This document shows, one piece after another, positions 25,030-48,628 of a stretch of 64,000 bases of DNA. The stretch lies in the NCBI GenBank assembly GCA_026419785.1, contig JAODTK010001076.1:62001-126000 (forward strand), given 5' to 3'. The notes beneath the pieces were generated by a model. That model made no database searches, was not told the origin of the DNA, and saw only the letters and a list, made by a program, of their open reading frames with translations. Within the stretch, counting starts at the first letter, position 1; every line of letters starts with the position of its first letter. The DNA is from Sclerodactyla briareus. Lineage: Eukaryota; Echinodermata; Holothuroidea; Dendrochirotida; Sclerodactylidae. The translations under genes were made by a program, and so were the position numbers.

Positions 25030-25910
25030 AAGTCTTATTTACGCTTGAGTTTCAAAATGTGGGGCGGGAGGGGATTCTCAGAAACTGATTAAGCAGTTCT
25101 TAGATATGCCACACCCGAACATTGCCAATTTGCCAGTTTTTAACAATAGATGTATTTGCTGAAGCAGTTACAGCCTCCCTCTTGAGTCCAAGTTGCTCCC
25201 TGACCCCCTCTCTCCAATCGACTGCATTGCAACTATTGCATACACAATTTACAATGTATTTGGGCAGGGGTACCGGGGGATAATCACCCATGCCATACCA
25301 TTCCTGCTTCCATCCGCAACATGACTGTACCCGAAGAAAAGGGCAAATCCTCAAGCGGCCAACATTTGGTGGCCCATAGTGAACGTTTTTCCCAGGCCAA
25401 ATTGTACTGTGTGGGGATAAATGAGGAAAACACAAAATGAGGATTTTCAAGGTTTCATCATTCCCACAAAGTAGCCAGCAGTAGCCTAAGCTACTGAAAT
25501 TGCTATGAATGTGTTACAGGGACCCCACATATAGCCTAGATCAGAAAAGTGATTATTGAAGACACCTTTGCCAAAAACATGATTCAATCTTCTGTGAAAT
25601 GTGTTTGTAACTCATCTACATGCCTGTTCATATTTGATGATTTTTTAAAGTTTTCAGATTGCAGGATTTTAAACGTTATTTTACAGTGATTTGGTTCCCA
25701 TTCCACATGGTTACATAGAGGTGTGTACATACACTAGTTCTACGTTAATCATGATCAATCGACGTTATCCGATGTGTGGGCAGCAAAAAGAGTATTTTCT
25801 CTCATGTCCTAAAGTGTTACGATGTCCGACACACCAATGATATGAGGATGCATTACATTGTGCCTGAAACAGAGATCGTGATGGTTTGTGGAAAAATTGA
25901 ACTAAAAAAG
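25030..25910. mobile_element. copy of the inner repeat family (cagtgtt...cgcta ends missing)
   Basis: Shares ordered blocks with 22780-23420, 40440-41200 and the reverse complement of 58930-59700: ttgccagtttttaacaa, ggttacagcctccctcttg, gataatcacccatgc, accattcctgcttccat, acatgactgt and gcctaagctactgaa. Both ends are eroded, so the limits are approximate. Confidence 0.7.
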
Positions 25911-28900
25911 TGGGAGTCCAGCGGACAACCATCATGTCAAAAACTGTTGTCGTTAAGATGTTCGTCGTCTCGGACGATCGTAAAAATCGAGGAGCCTGGA
26001 GGTTTTGTACATTTTGATAAACTATTCTTTTGTGACAATGCAGTTTGGCTCACCTCTAAGCCACCAATCTGCAGAATCCAGCATCAAGCAGCCCATCTTG
26101 TCTCTGTTGTGAGTTTTTGAGGCATTTCGTCTTGAAAAACGCCAATTTGGTACTTTCAAAACTGCTCTAAACCGCTTCATCAATTTTCTTTAATCAAAGT
26201 GAGTCCTGTTTCTTTTGTTATGTGGCAGATTGCAAATGTATAGCCTACCCATGTGTTATTACTAGGTTTTAGGGGTAGTTAGGTCGCATTACTATTTCAG
26301 AGTAATATCAAGTCTTTATTTTAATGTAACCAAAAACCTAAAACGACCTACAGGCCTCCTAACGAATCTCTCTAAATCGGATCCCTAAGTACACTTAGGA
26401 AAATGTCCAGAATTTAGGCATTGTCCCTAATTAGGCCCCCTTGAGGAAATTGTTGATTAACACCACAAATGACAGTAATTACAGTTTTTGCCAGCTGCTA
26501 CATCATTACGTGTGTTTCTTGGTTGACGGAACTCCTTGAAAACAATTTGATCAGAGAGATATTTTTAGAGAATACAATAAAGTGAGTTGATCTGAATTTC
26601 AGGGACACTTTGTCCTAAATTAACGCAATCCGCTAAGGTCAACTTGTGTTTGAAAATGGTAAAGTCTAGTTAAAAAAATAAAGTCATTTGCATAAAGAAA
26701 ATAGTTTGGTAGAATAAGATGTTTACCGTTTTGGACTTGTCTATGCCCAATATTTATCTAGGGTAATACGCCTAACAATTTTCAGGGAGGCCCCAAATTA
26801 GGGACACATTAAAAGGTGATGTCCCTAATTCCGCCCCCATATGGGATTTAATGTAATCAGCACATTGTCACTGGAATCACTGCGAATCTCACTTTCTTGG
26901 AGTTATTTTAAACTACAATTTTGTGAAGTGATTTAACAAGTGTGAATGAATGAAATCAGCCAAATTTTGGGCAACACTCATAGTTGTAACTAATACATAA
27001 CGAATTGAATAATTTGTTCAAATGTTCAGTTGTCTTACAAGATATTTCCAGAATATTCATAAAGTGATTGAAATTAGGGACATTAGGGGCCCAGATTAGC
27101 TCCAGGGGCCTAAATTAGGGACACCAAATTCCTTTCGTGATCAACCCAGTTTGTCACTTACCTTAAGTGACTGATATATTTGTATTTAATGTTTAGACAA
27201 GACACGTGGCACTATATACCCAGAAAATTAGATTAAGATCACAATTTGAACTTTCAGAATTGGTTTAATGCCTTAAAGGCCCGAATTTGGGACGTTTTGA
27301 CCTAGGCCTACGCATAGTCTTATCTCATGTTAATCAAGGTAGCACATTCTATGCAATCATACCATTAGTTCTTCCACCTGAAAGCTTACAAGGTATCACT
27401 TTGGCATTAACATTTGAGTGAATGGCTAGTAACATTAAAAAACTGTTCAGACAGCCTAGGCTGAAATCAGTAAAATAAGTAAACTGTGTTACATCGTGGC
27501 GTAAAACGTTAGGCTAGCACAAGAAATGTAATTGTGTACAAGCCAGAACTTGTTCGGTAAATTCCGCATGGATTTCGCACCGACGAAACGTTAGGCACTC
27601 GATTTAGGGTTCGTGTATCTTTTATGGGGCTGAAAACTAGATAAAGGATAGTGAAACCTTGCAACTGATGGTTTCTCATGTTCTCGTTGCTTACAATGAG
27701 AGGCGACGGCGAAAAGCCCTTTTTGAGTTTATACCTTGGCGATACCTGTGTCAATGTCACATATTTTAAACTCTTTTTGAGATATGAAGATCACTATATG
27801 GAAAGAAGTACAATGTTATTTCATTAAAAGTTGTCATAATCGGAACTTAAATACGAGTATTTTATCACAGTTCGACATTTCACAATGTAGAAAAATAGTA
27901 GCCATTGGTAACGATCGTGGCAGCCCTGGAATGAGAGTTATTTCAAAGGGTGGGATATAATATAATAGCTAGACGATAACTTTTCATTCTGTTCATGGTC
28001 AGAGACATATTGAGTTTCAAGAGATTGTTAGGCTATTGTGTCAAAGGTTCATAGTGATACACCAGAGTCAGTGGTAACGGTTCTTGTGGCGGATACACTG
28101 CATGGTCTTCAACAAACCACATTTATGTTTGTTCACTTCAATTGACCTTTACTGAAAGTGTCCTCACCTTGATGGATTGGAAACAGGTCTATTCACATTG
28201 GCCTAATATTTGCCTATAGGGCCAGCAGGGAAGTAGGCCTACTCAACTAAATAATTCCAAGGGCCTGATACTAAGTTAGATATATACCGCGTACCCAACA
28301 GAACTTAACATGTGAAAAAACTCTCTTATTGGGTCACCAGCCAACAATCAGATCGGAATGTTGAGAGACAAAGCATTTCCCCTGGACAATAGGTTTTATT
28401 GTCAATAGGCTGCAGACCTAGATCTTCTGACAGATAGGTAGTAAAAACGCTATGCGAAGGGATGTAACAAACTCTATCACACTATCACAGAGAGCTAGCT
28501 CAATGGAAGTGGACATTGGGAGGTACTTAATTGGAATTTAATTAAATCTAATCAACACTATGCAACTAAATGTACCTAGGCCTAGCCAGTGGCACGCCTC
28601 ACCCACCCACCAAGTTTCACCCTGCTGATTGCATGTACGTTCAAAAGTTACTGAATGAACCCGAGGACCGGACAGAACCGTACGAAACTAACGGACGCAC
28701 GAACGAAACGAACAGCGGAGAGACATGATGGAATTGTAAGCTGCTTACCCGCAGCTAGAAATAGGCCTTAAATATGACCAGAGGTGTGGACTGGGGAGAC
28801 CGTTTACCCCAGACTCCGAACTGTGTAGTGGTGAGCATGCGCACTTACAAACAGTGGAAAAGCTTCAGGAAATGCTCTGATCCAAGGGGTAGGGAGCGGG

Positions 28901-30332
28901 GGCTCCGACCCCAGTGGAAAATGTGAGGGGCCCGCTAGTACCAACCCCCCCCCTCTCCACACTCCTCGGCCTGAAAACCCTCTTTCGTTTCTCACAACAG
29001 AAAAACAGCATTCGTCATTCCTGCCTATTAATCCCCTTCCCTCATTTTCAGTCAGGAATTTCCATTTCAAATACCAAGTCTATATCCCAATATTCCGATA
29101 ATGAGCAAACATTTCGCGCACCACGTCTTCGCGTTAGAACACGTGGGATTCACAACCACCGCCGTGCTTGCGGTCGGGTTGTAAAGGATTACTCTATTGG
29201 CGACGAGATTAGGGTATAGGAATTAGATTCACGTACGTAGACACGACGAATGCGGGAATATAGCTTGTAAAAATTGCGTATTGAACCTCTTCACTGACTG
29301 TATGAGATTCAAGCACCCCCCACCCCCCAATAGGCTAGTGCACTTTTGTAATTTGCATGGGACTAATATGTACAAATAGCGTCCTTGATATTCAACTGAA
29401 GTACGTGGACATACCCAGGAACGTGAAGCACCCGTCCCCTATAGCCTGCCCACCAATTCGGAGAAAAAAAAAAAACAATGTATTAAAAAAAACCGGAGAA
29501 GAGAATATCTAGCAGGGAGGAAAATTTCGAACCAAAAATGCGAAATTCCGAAAAAATGGGGGGCGAAAAGGCGAAAATCAAATATCACAAATTGTGTGCA
29601 AAGAGTTTGGGCGCGCTTTGATTGCAATATTGGCCTTTCCTTCGACGTAGTCAACTTCACGTACCCGTCAGGGCGTCACCTGCATGGAATCTCAATGGAA
29701 ATCAGGAAACTCTATAGATTCGGGCGAGTTTTCGGAAGATCTACGTCGAAAGAAACGGGAACCTGGTGGGAGAAAATATATAACTGGGTCATCAAGATGG
29801 ACTAACTGCATGCAGTTCATGGAGGATAGCATACGACAGTCTTGTTGAGTGAGATTGTCGACCCAGTCCCAAAGAGAGGCACGGACGTACTGCTCTTGTG
29901 CAATGTGCTCAGAACATTTTGGCAGACAACTGAACAATCACAAGACTCAGAGCACCCCTCCCCTTAGACCCCTCCCACAGATCCGTCATTCAAAATTCAG
30001 CCCCCACTGAAAATCAGTTCCAGCGCCACTGAAATGCCCAAATCGGAAGAAATGTCGTCGTCCAAAACCCAAGTTCGAAGGGAAGTCAGTGAGGCTGCGA
30101 ATACGCGATAGGCCGTAGACCCACGCGACACAGGGTCATACACAATATGTGTAGGCCTAAAGAACTGAATATTCAGTCATACTCAAGGCGAATGTTACGC
30201 GTACTTTCGACAATGATACGTTGCGACATGTGCTATTCCGTGATTAGCAAAGTCCAGCTGAATTAATATCTTTTTGGTGTTATAATGTGAACCAGTTGAA
30301 GAGAATAGAAAATCATTCAAATATCCTTTTGT
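25911..30332. other. no gene seen
   Basis: About 4.4 kb that is less repetitive than its surroundings. Between 26420 and 27300 the words tgtccctaatt and aattagggaca recur on both strands (see findings). A run EAFRLEKRQFGTFKTALNRF then a stop near 26120-26190 looks weakly protein-like but has no splice or family support. Confidence 0.45.
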
Positions 30333-30665
30333 TCAGGTTCGGCTGGTGGAGAATGGCCCCTCAAATTTCATATAATGGGGATTGGGCAAACTGGCAACCC
30401 TCTTGTGATGTCTCATATTTACCAATATGAGGGAAAAGTCAAACATATTTATCAAACATTTTCTTCGAAATTGGAGATATGACGTCATCAAATGTTTCCA
30501 TTTCGCATGCAACATTGCGCCCAACTTAGCATGAAAATTAATAATCTTTAAAAATGTGTAAAACTTAATAACCGAACAAGCTATGGACATGAAACAAGTT
30601 TGATTGGCATGATTTCAAGCACAATCATATGACATTCAACTATTTTTGGCTGGACTCGCCCTTTA
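30333..30665. repeat. interspersed repeat family C, copy 1
   Basis: Matches 55410-55745 in order and orientation: gggcaaactggcaac, atttaccaatatgaggga/atctaccaattataaggga, ttttcttcgaaattgg, aatctttaaaaatgtgtaa, gacatgaaaca, tttgattggcatgattt and catatgacatt. No coding frame; type of element unknown. Confidence 0.75.
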
Positions 30666-33600
30666 ATTATCAACCGAATTACAAATACCGGAAAAAAACT
30701 TTAAACAACTTTAAAGCCGGTATAATTGCTGCGTGTTACACCAGCCTGGAACGCCCGCGAGCGAAAGGCAGGAGTCCGGCCATATGGTAGGCCTGACTAT
30801 TAAAATAAAGCAGACGATATGACGAAGCGTCCTGAATAGAGGGGGGGCTATAACTCTTGTTATATATAGTATACCAGGGTCGAAATGACCACATATGTCT
30901 GAGCCTGATTTAGTTTTGACAAATCCCCAAAATGGGATTTTGCTCTTTACGATTCAGGTAACGTAGATGTCAGTCATCAGTAGCAATGGATGGGAGCAAC
31001 CCTGAACAGATTCCGACAAAAGATCCACAATATTTTGGTCGAATAAGTACAGACTTTCAATAACTTTCTACATATGAAAATGAGAATTTACGAAGAATGA
31101 TGCATTTGAATGCCTCTAATGGAATGAAGCAAACTGTTTAGCTCGTGCGGAAGGCGTCATTGAGGCTTGTTAGGTATCGCCGCACGAGTCGGAAAAATAT
31201 GAATCCTCAAAATGGGGAAATAAAAAAGAATATCCAATTAACGCATGCCACTAAACTACGTTGGAAGTTGTCTACACAATTCCAAATCAGATCAATTAAA
31301 GTAATTATCCAGCAGCATGCCGTTTCCGTTAATTTAGTAAAAAGAGATGTCCGATTGCGCAAAACGTTGGCGTGCACCGCTACTAGTCCCGCCCATTAAT
31401 CAGTTCGACCCGCGAGCGGAAACGAAGTCGACACACAGGCGGTTGTTTAGGCAAATCACCGATGGTTAAGGCTTTAAAGGGTTAACCTGCAATTTGCACA
31501 GTCAATTCAACAGGCTGCCCATATAGGGGCTTGCACACCCAGAAATTGTGTTGGACGTTCCGCGCCACTCTATGATGGGCTCCGCGGAATAAGTCTTGTG
31601 CCCCCTAGAAAATGTCTATTATCGCCTCGCCCCTCCGACGGAAACAGTCTGCGACGCCACTGCAGACACCTAGGAGGATTGAGTATAGAGGCATAAACCA
31701 GCGCCCAGCGACTGTAAGTACCTGTAAGTATATCGACGAGGAAAAAAGTTCCCACGAGGTTATAATTAGAGGCATTCAGGCCTGGACGTCATGAGTGTTG
31801 TGGCTGTGCTGTACATATGGGAAAGGAGAATTGAGTTGAGTTGCTCCCACATCACATAACACGGCATGATTCAACATAACTTCTGACGGTATATTTTTAA
31901 ATGAACCCATACGAGCAATACCTATGAACTTCCCGATGTTAGTCGAATGATATTCAACATTTGGATAATTTTTCATGATCTCATCCAAGGACGCATAAGA
32001 ACATACGACGTTATATACGAGGTGAATCGAAATAAGTTCATTGCAACTAACGAAAAATTATCTACCTTTCAATATTTATATTTCCCAGAGTAACGTGATG
32101 TGTCATTAAAATTGACACCGACCGACTTATCGATCGAGCTCGTCAAATTCAACCCGAAGTCCCACAGAAATCTTGAACAAACTTGTCATCGCGAACGCCG
32201 CAACGTTTGCACCGCTCATATAATTTGCACAAATTCATGTGTCTAACCACTGGAAGAGAGGATGGCACTACTTCTTTCAGTAATATATCATATTAATGTA
32301 ATACTGTATCTGTGCTCGAATTTACCTACGTTAGACACCTACATGTAAAAATTGTATGGGTTGCCCCTTCTACAGTACTGGACTTTTCCTCCACTTTTCT
32401 ACCTTTGCACCTTTCTCAAGACCAAGCCACTTAATATCGAGGCGATGACACTATTTGGGCCTATTCTATAATTCATATTTGAATAATCCTCACCCATAGA
32501 GAGCATAAATGGTGTACTCCGGCAGTTAGTGGGGTTTGAAATGGAGTTAGTACTAGGGTTAAAATGAAGGGGTCATTTCAATATCAGGCTCAGTGCATTT
32601 GATTCCAGCCGAAATATTTGCAAGCATTTCACCTAATTCTTGCAAATGGCTGCTCCACTAGTAGTGTATTGGCAATCAGGGGGACTTATGCTGGTTCCAT
32701 ACAAAACTGTTTCTATTATTGGGGGGGGGGGGGGGGGGGGAATGTACCCAACTTCCCACGATTTTATGTGCCAATGTGCGATTTATGGTTATTGGAGGAC
32801 ATATCCCCCTGCCTTTCCTTCCCTCCCCTGCCCCCAGGATTGCCACCCGTCAAGGGCGCAACCCAAGGGTGATTGTAGTGAGAACTGAAACCAGGCTCCA
32901 TTCTTGGGGGGGGGGTGAGAACATTAAAATTTATTGTACACTGTTTCACATGTATGATGTTTTTTTGCAGCTCAGGGCACCGAATGGAGCCCGGCTCCCA
33001 CCTGAAGTCACCCATTGCACAACCACTGGGTCTGGGGGCCTCTGTCATAGTTTGTGGGGGAAAAATCACACTAAAAAATTGCTCATTGCTGCTATATGCA
33101 ACCCTTCAATTTTTCGTGCAACCTTCCAATTTTCAATGTGTGATTGAGTCCTTGCAGCCCATTGTTTTACATGGTTTATATACATAGGGCATGGTGGCAA
33201 GCAGTAGTTTGGTACTGTACTTGTACTTGATTTTTAATAATAGTTTCACAACCTGATGCCCCTTCTTCCAGAAAAGAGGAAATGTTGAAAAAATGTGAAT
33301 TTAAAAATTCAGTGATTGATTATCATTGATTGGAATCAGTTGATGTTTGCAAGGAGAAGGGAATGATAAATAGCTGATTTTAGTCGAATTAGTTTAGTAA
33401 ATATATACCACCGGAAATCAATTTAAGTAAACTCCACTATGAGGTTGAGGAAGCAGACTTGCTTCGAATGAATTTTGTAAATTGCCTGTTGAATTATCTC
33501 AAAAGTATGTTTCGTATCCTGTTCAGGAATGTAGCTGCAGGACACGGACGGTATGTCTTGAGCATGGCAATCTAACTACGTTGATGAGCATATGACTGTG

Positions 33601-34175
33601 AACAACTTTTCAGGCAGTGGACCTGATGTACAGACCCTCATCCACTGGGCAAGGTAAGCAGACCATGAATCAACCAGTGGGACATGAGTGCCAACCTCTA
33701 GTCTAACTCAGTGTTCTCTGCAGCCCAATTTTTTTTTTCCGGGTGGTGGGACGGGATTTACCGGGTTAAAGTACACCGTCTGGGGGATTGGTAGAGGAAG
33801 GGGATGTTCTCCTCCCAATGAGAAAATGGTTTGCTTTTGTGAGATGGGATAGCTGTCGAAGGGCCTACTGTTATTTGTTACTAAATTTTTTTTTTTTTTA
33901 AATGCTGCAAATATCCCCAGGTGTCTCTAGTTCAGTGTGTTTTATCTGGTTTATTGCTTCCTTTCGTCCGGGTGGTAACTTTTTTGTCCGGGTGGTAAAC
34001 ATGTTTTGCAAATTTTGTCCGGGGGGGGCACCCTGGACAAAATGGCTAGTGGAGAGAGAAGAAACGCTGTGACTGGCCATTGTTTGAGGAATGAATGGAG
34101 CAGTACTTTGTCTGTGATATTCTTCTTCTTTACTAAGCCGTGAAACATTGTACACAAGCCAGCTAAAGACATTGT
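30666..34175. other. no gene seen; repeat fragments
   Basis: Contains a hAT-like right end finishing at 31662 (gtctgcgacgccactg), a G run near 32720-32739, and a segment at 33735-34030 where ccgggtggt recurs. The 40-bp stretch 33613-33652 is bounded by acceptor- and donor-like bases but has no recognisable peptide. No supported gene. Confidence 0.45.
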
Positions 34176-34180
34176 ATAGA

Positions 34181-34262
34181 GTGGATTATGCTCAGTCAGT
34201 AGAGCCCAGACAGCCAGACCTATGATCAATAGATGACAGGTTCAAGTCCAGGGGATGTTCGT
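34181..34262 (+). repeat. tRNA-derived SINE head
   Basis: A pol III-type A box (tgctcagtcagtagagc, 34189-34205) is followed 50 bases later by a consensus B box (ggttcaagtcc, 34239-34249). The arms do not fold into a clean tRNA and no anticodon loop can be assigned, so a tRNA-derived SINE is more likely than a functional tRNA. The body may run to about 34490 (ending near cttatatacag). Confidence 0.6.
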
Positions 34263-35855
34263 GGAGCAAATGGCAAGGTTGCAATGTCAAAACCAGGAGG
34301 CAGTTATTGCAATTAAATTGGTGTCCGATTCATACAGGGTAGTCAGCCAACTTCCCGAAGGGGTTTGTCAGGTCTAAATTGCTGACGATCAAGATCCCAT
34401 GTCCCCAGCTACAGTGATTGGTTACCATATGTAGTAAGGGTGAGTCTATCCTACTTTCAGTCTCTGTCAGCTTGTGATATTCATCCTTGCATATCTTATA
34501 TACAGTAGCCTGTTGTGATTCTCAGAGAGAAAAAAATTCTCCATACATGTACTTACCACCATCAGTTGGCGCGAATGGAAACAATTGCGTGAGATGTGTT
34601 GAAAACATTGGTCGAGATGCCTCACAAAATGCTTAAATTGGTTAGAACAGGTGCAAACCTTGTTGTATATTTTGAGACTGTTGTGGTTGAGAAAGCGTGC
34701 AGTTATGTAAAATACATAGAGCACCACCTATGTGGACAGTCACACTGCTTATCACGTGGGAGGGGAGAATCGAAAATGTGAGTACGTTAATTGTCTTTAG
34801 GCGGGTAATCAAATTGCAAAACCACAGGAATACAGATTTTTGCCGATGACGGCAATGCAGCACCTGGTTGGTGCAGCTTTGAGGGTACCTCAGGAGGTAA
34901 GCGGGCTGGGTCAGGCCCAGGTCTGGTTAAGTTCATATCGTGTTTCTTGCGATGACTGAGTACATGAACTGGGAGAGGTCAAAAAAGAGGTCAAGGTGAC
35001 TTGAGGTCAATAGAAGTCACTTCTGAAAAATCTTGTGAACATAGTGAATCCATATGCCTATTTCGTCTAATGAAGGTGATTTTTTTCTTCTTAGGCTAGA
35101 CTTAGACTGGAGGCTGGCCATTCTGTTTTCTATTTATGCTATATAGTTATAACAGGCTCTCTTTCCTTCCTGTTTTACAGACTTCTCTTAAATGATGCAG
35201 GAGTTTTTCGTAACATGGCGGGCAAGTAAACACTGTTATAGAATACTGACATAACCTAAGATGGACATTTGTTTTTTCCTGTATTGAAAGCATTCTATGA
35301 GGTACAGTAGTAGCCAGATGTCAAAGTCACACCAGATACTTTCCACTACACGTCTATAAGATATATTTGGCTAAACCAGGCATAGTACCCATTCGTGAAA
35401 GTTCAAGGCGTTTGAAGTTGGGGGTGAGGGACTAAAGCAGTGATGAAAAGTTCTTTGTGTGGGCAAGTATCATGTATGTGGGCCATCAAAATTAGGGGGA
35501 AGAGGCCAACCCTCCCTAATGGATGCATCCTTCGTATAACAAATGAATGGGTCCATGTCGTTACTGCATCGCCTCAGAAGCAACTTACACACAAGTCCTT
35601 CAGAAGAGTTGGGGCCCATCTGCCTCTGGTCCAGAAGTCACCGAGGTGACTTAATATGTGAGGAGGGTCATAGCAAGGAACCTTCACATAGGTAGATGCC
35701 ATGCATGTTGATGCAACCTGGAACTACCCCCAACAAGCTACCAATTTTGGTGGGGGGGGTGGAAGGAAGATGTCTCTTCTGGTATCTTTCTCAGGAGAGC
35801 TTCTTTGGAGCCCATACTTCCTGCTGTAATAGATCCAACCTAAAAAAAATTGTGC
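34263..35855. other. no gene seen
   Basis: Possible SINE body followed by ordinary sequence, with an aggtca-rich patch near 34975-35045. The missing first exon of RNF181 could lie here or farther upstream, but I could not recognise it. Confidence 0.4.
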
Positions 35856-35857
35856 CT

Positions 35858-37830
35858 GGTGTTCTGTACAAGGTCTGGTTCTGGTCAGAGAGCTGACTGC
35901 AGCGGTGCATGGTGTTCTGTACATGGTCTCGTCTGGTCAGAGAGCTGACTGCAGCTGTGCATGGCAGTGGCGTGCGCAGGCTTTGTGATGTGGGGGGGCA
36001 GCCGTTGAACCCCCGAAGGATTTGGGGAAGGGGTCTAAGGGGAGGGGGGTGTCCCCCTCCCCTTGGAAAATTTTGGTTAATAAAATAGCTTAGACGCCAA
36101 AATGGTGCCCCCTAAAAACTAACATGGAGGTGCCATACTGTGGTGATTCATGGTAACTGATAGGCCTAATATCAATATTAATTATGTACCGTTTTTACAA
36201 AAAATACAAAGATAATTTTTCAAGCACAATACCCAAATACTTACGATTTTTTGGCCCTACTTGGGTCAAAGTTCAACATTATGTAGGGGGCCGGAGAATA
36301 GCAGAAGGCCTACCCGTGACTGACTAGTGAATGAGCAGATCATGAAACGCTTGTCACATTGTCTGATGGTGTAGCGACGTCTAACTATAGGCAAACTATA
36401 AAAAAGATAACCCGTAAATTACTAGACTTGATTTTCCGATCACACTGGCGATAACGATAAACTGTAATGGAATTGTTAATCGTTAAGTGAGCGATTTTCT
36501 ACTCAATGAAATGAACGATAATCAAACCGTAAGGCAATGGAAGGGATGTTCACCTAGCGTTGCAGTCAATTCAGCGTAACGCTGAACATGTTAAGCGACA
36601 TCGTGTAGGGCATCATTGCTAAATTGTATCTGCACGAAAATCGTTTCCTGCTGATTGTTATTGCTATCTCCATTGTGTGATCAGAATTGAACTTAATGTT
36701 ACAAGTACCTCTTAAAACACTCGAGGATCGTGCAGCCATCAGTGCTACTCCTAAAGTTTTGTCGTTATTGCTCATTTCGCGATTGAAATGTGGTTTTATG
36801 AAGAGAAATTTAAGGGTATCGTTTTATTGAAAGTATCTTTGGAATATTTGGAATCAAATCTTGATTTCGTGTGATAAAGTTTTCACTCCGTCTAAAACCA
36901 TAAAGTTGCTCTAAGGTAAAAAGATGAAATACCTTGTTTCTCCTCTGCCAGTTAATCCAACAAATTTCCTAAGAAGAAACAGTCCTTTTGACTTATTTAT
37001 CACGATAATAACAACAGGGGAACCTATAAGTGAGGCAGTATAAAATGCGAATTAATTCCCCCCCCAAAAAGTATTCAGCACATTTAGAAATTTCGATGTG
37101 GTACTCTGTATTGTCAAATAATTAAACGGGTTTGAACTTCGAAGAACTGGTGTCCTCACACATTACTGTGGCAGTAGCTGCTCCGTCATTGCAACACAGG
37201 CACACGGCGAGTCATTACACTCAACGCTAGAGAGCTCCGGTATCAGGGGTTTACTATTAACCGTTATAACGTAACCGATGCATCGATGGATTTCTGTGAG
37301 TCATCCTATATTTATAAATAAATGGTACGGATGATCAACCTGTATGAATGGAGTGGTCGTAAAACGTTTGTTTCGATAGAACTGAGGAGAATGATTGAAT
37401 ATTGAAAGGGAAATTCCGCAACAGTGACTTCGCGAGTGTGGGGCATACGCGTTATCAGGTTATAGTCCTAGTAAATTCCGAAATGTCGCATGAAATTTAC
37501 CTGGCCGACTGTATGAGTCGGCGGGAAATGACCATCCGGGGCAATCATACCCGTACGTAGGGTGCATTGAGTGAATCCCCCGACGGCGATTTCCCCCTAC
37601 TGCCTGGGGTGGGGGGGCCCAGGCCCCCCCGGCCCCCCGTTGGGCACGCCACTGGTGCATGGTGTTCTGTACATGGTCTGTTCTGTCATACTGCCTGCAG
37701 CTATTGATGGTGTTCTGTACATGGGTCGGTCTGGTCAGAGAGTGACTGCAGCTATGCTGGGGTTCTGTACTGTCTGGTCTGGCAGAGAGCTGACTGGAGC
37801 TATGCATGGTGCCCTTCACCATTAACATGT
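35858..37830. repeat. 53-bp minisatellite, split by a transposon
   Basis: Units of about 53 bp contain gtgttctgtacatggtctg, tctggtcagagagctgactg and cagctgtgcatg. Two copies lie at 35858-35964 and about three at 37655-37815. The gap between is exactly the hAT-type element at 35965-37654. Removing it restores a continuous array just upstream of the first visible RNF181 exon. Confidence 0.9.
35957..37662. mobile_element. complete non-autonomous hAT-type element (35965-37654) with 8-bp target duplication
   Basis: The left end is cagtggcgtgcgcagg, and the reverse complement of the right end is cagtggcgtgcccaac. The octamer gtgcatgg flanks both sides (35957-35964 and 37655-37662). The 1690-bp interior has C/G-rich ends (cccctccccttgg; gggggggcccaggcccc) and no frame resembling a hAT transposase or BED finger, so it would need enzyme from elsewhere. 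The insertion splits a minisatellite, which makes the empty site unambiguous. Confidence 0.92.
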
Positions 37831-37916
37831 AGGGATAACAATCCAGTGTCTAACCATTGTTGCTGGAGATGAAGCAGATTAGCATTCTTTATTATCTCTT
37901 AATCTCATTCTCACAG

Positions 37917-48628
<10,712 letters not shown>

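Noticed and set aside
26110-26192. Possible terminal exon ending FKTALNRFINFL
   Set aside because: No clear acceptor, no family match, and short; could be a retrotransposon scrap.
28588-30027. Element with cagtggcacg and cagcgccactg ends
   Set aside because: Only about nine bases match and the flanks show no target duplication; the ends may belong to different elements.
33613-33652. 40-bp possible micro-exon between cag and gtaag
   Set aside because: No neighbouring exon, no recognisable peptide; such sites are expected by chance.
37857-37916. MLLEMKQ as an RNF181 N-terminus
   Set aside because: Resembles human MLLELAR for four residues only, and a good splice acceptor lies between it and the exon; likely chance.
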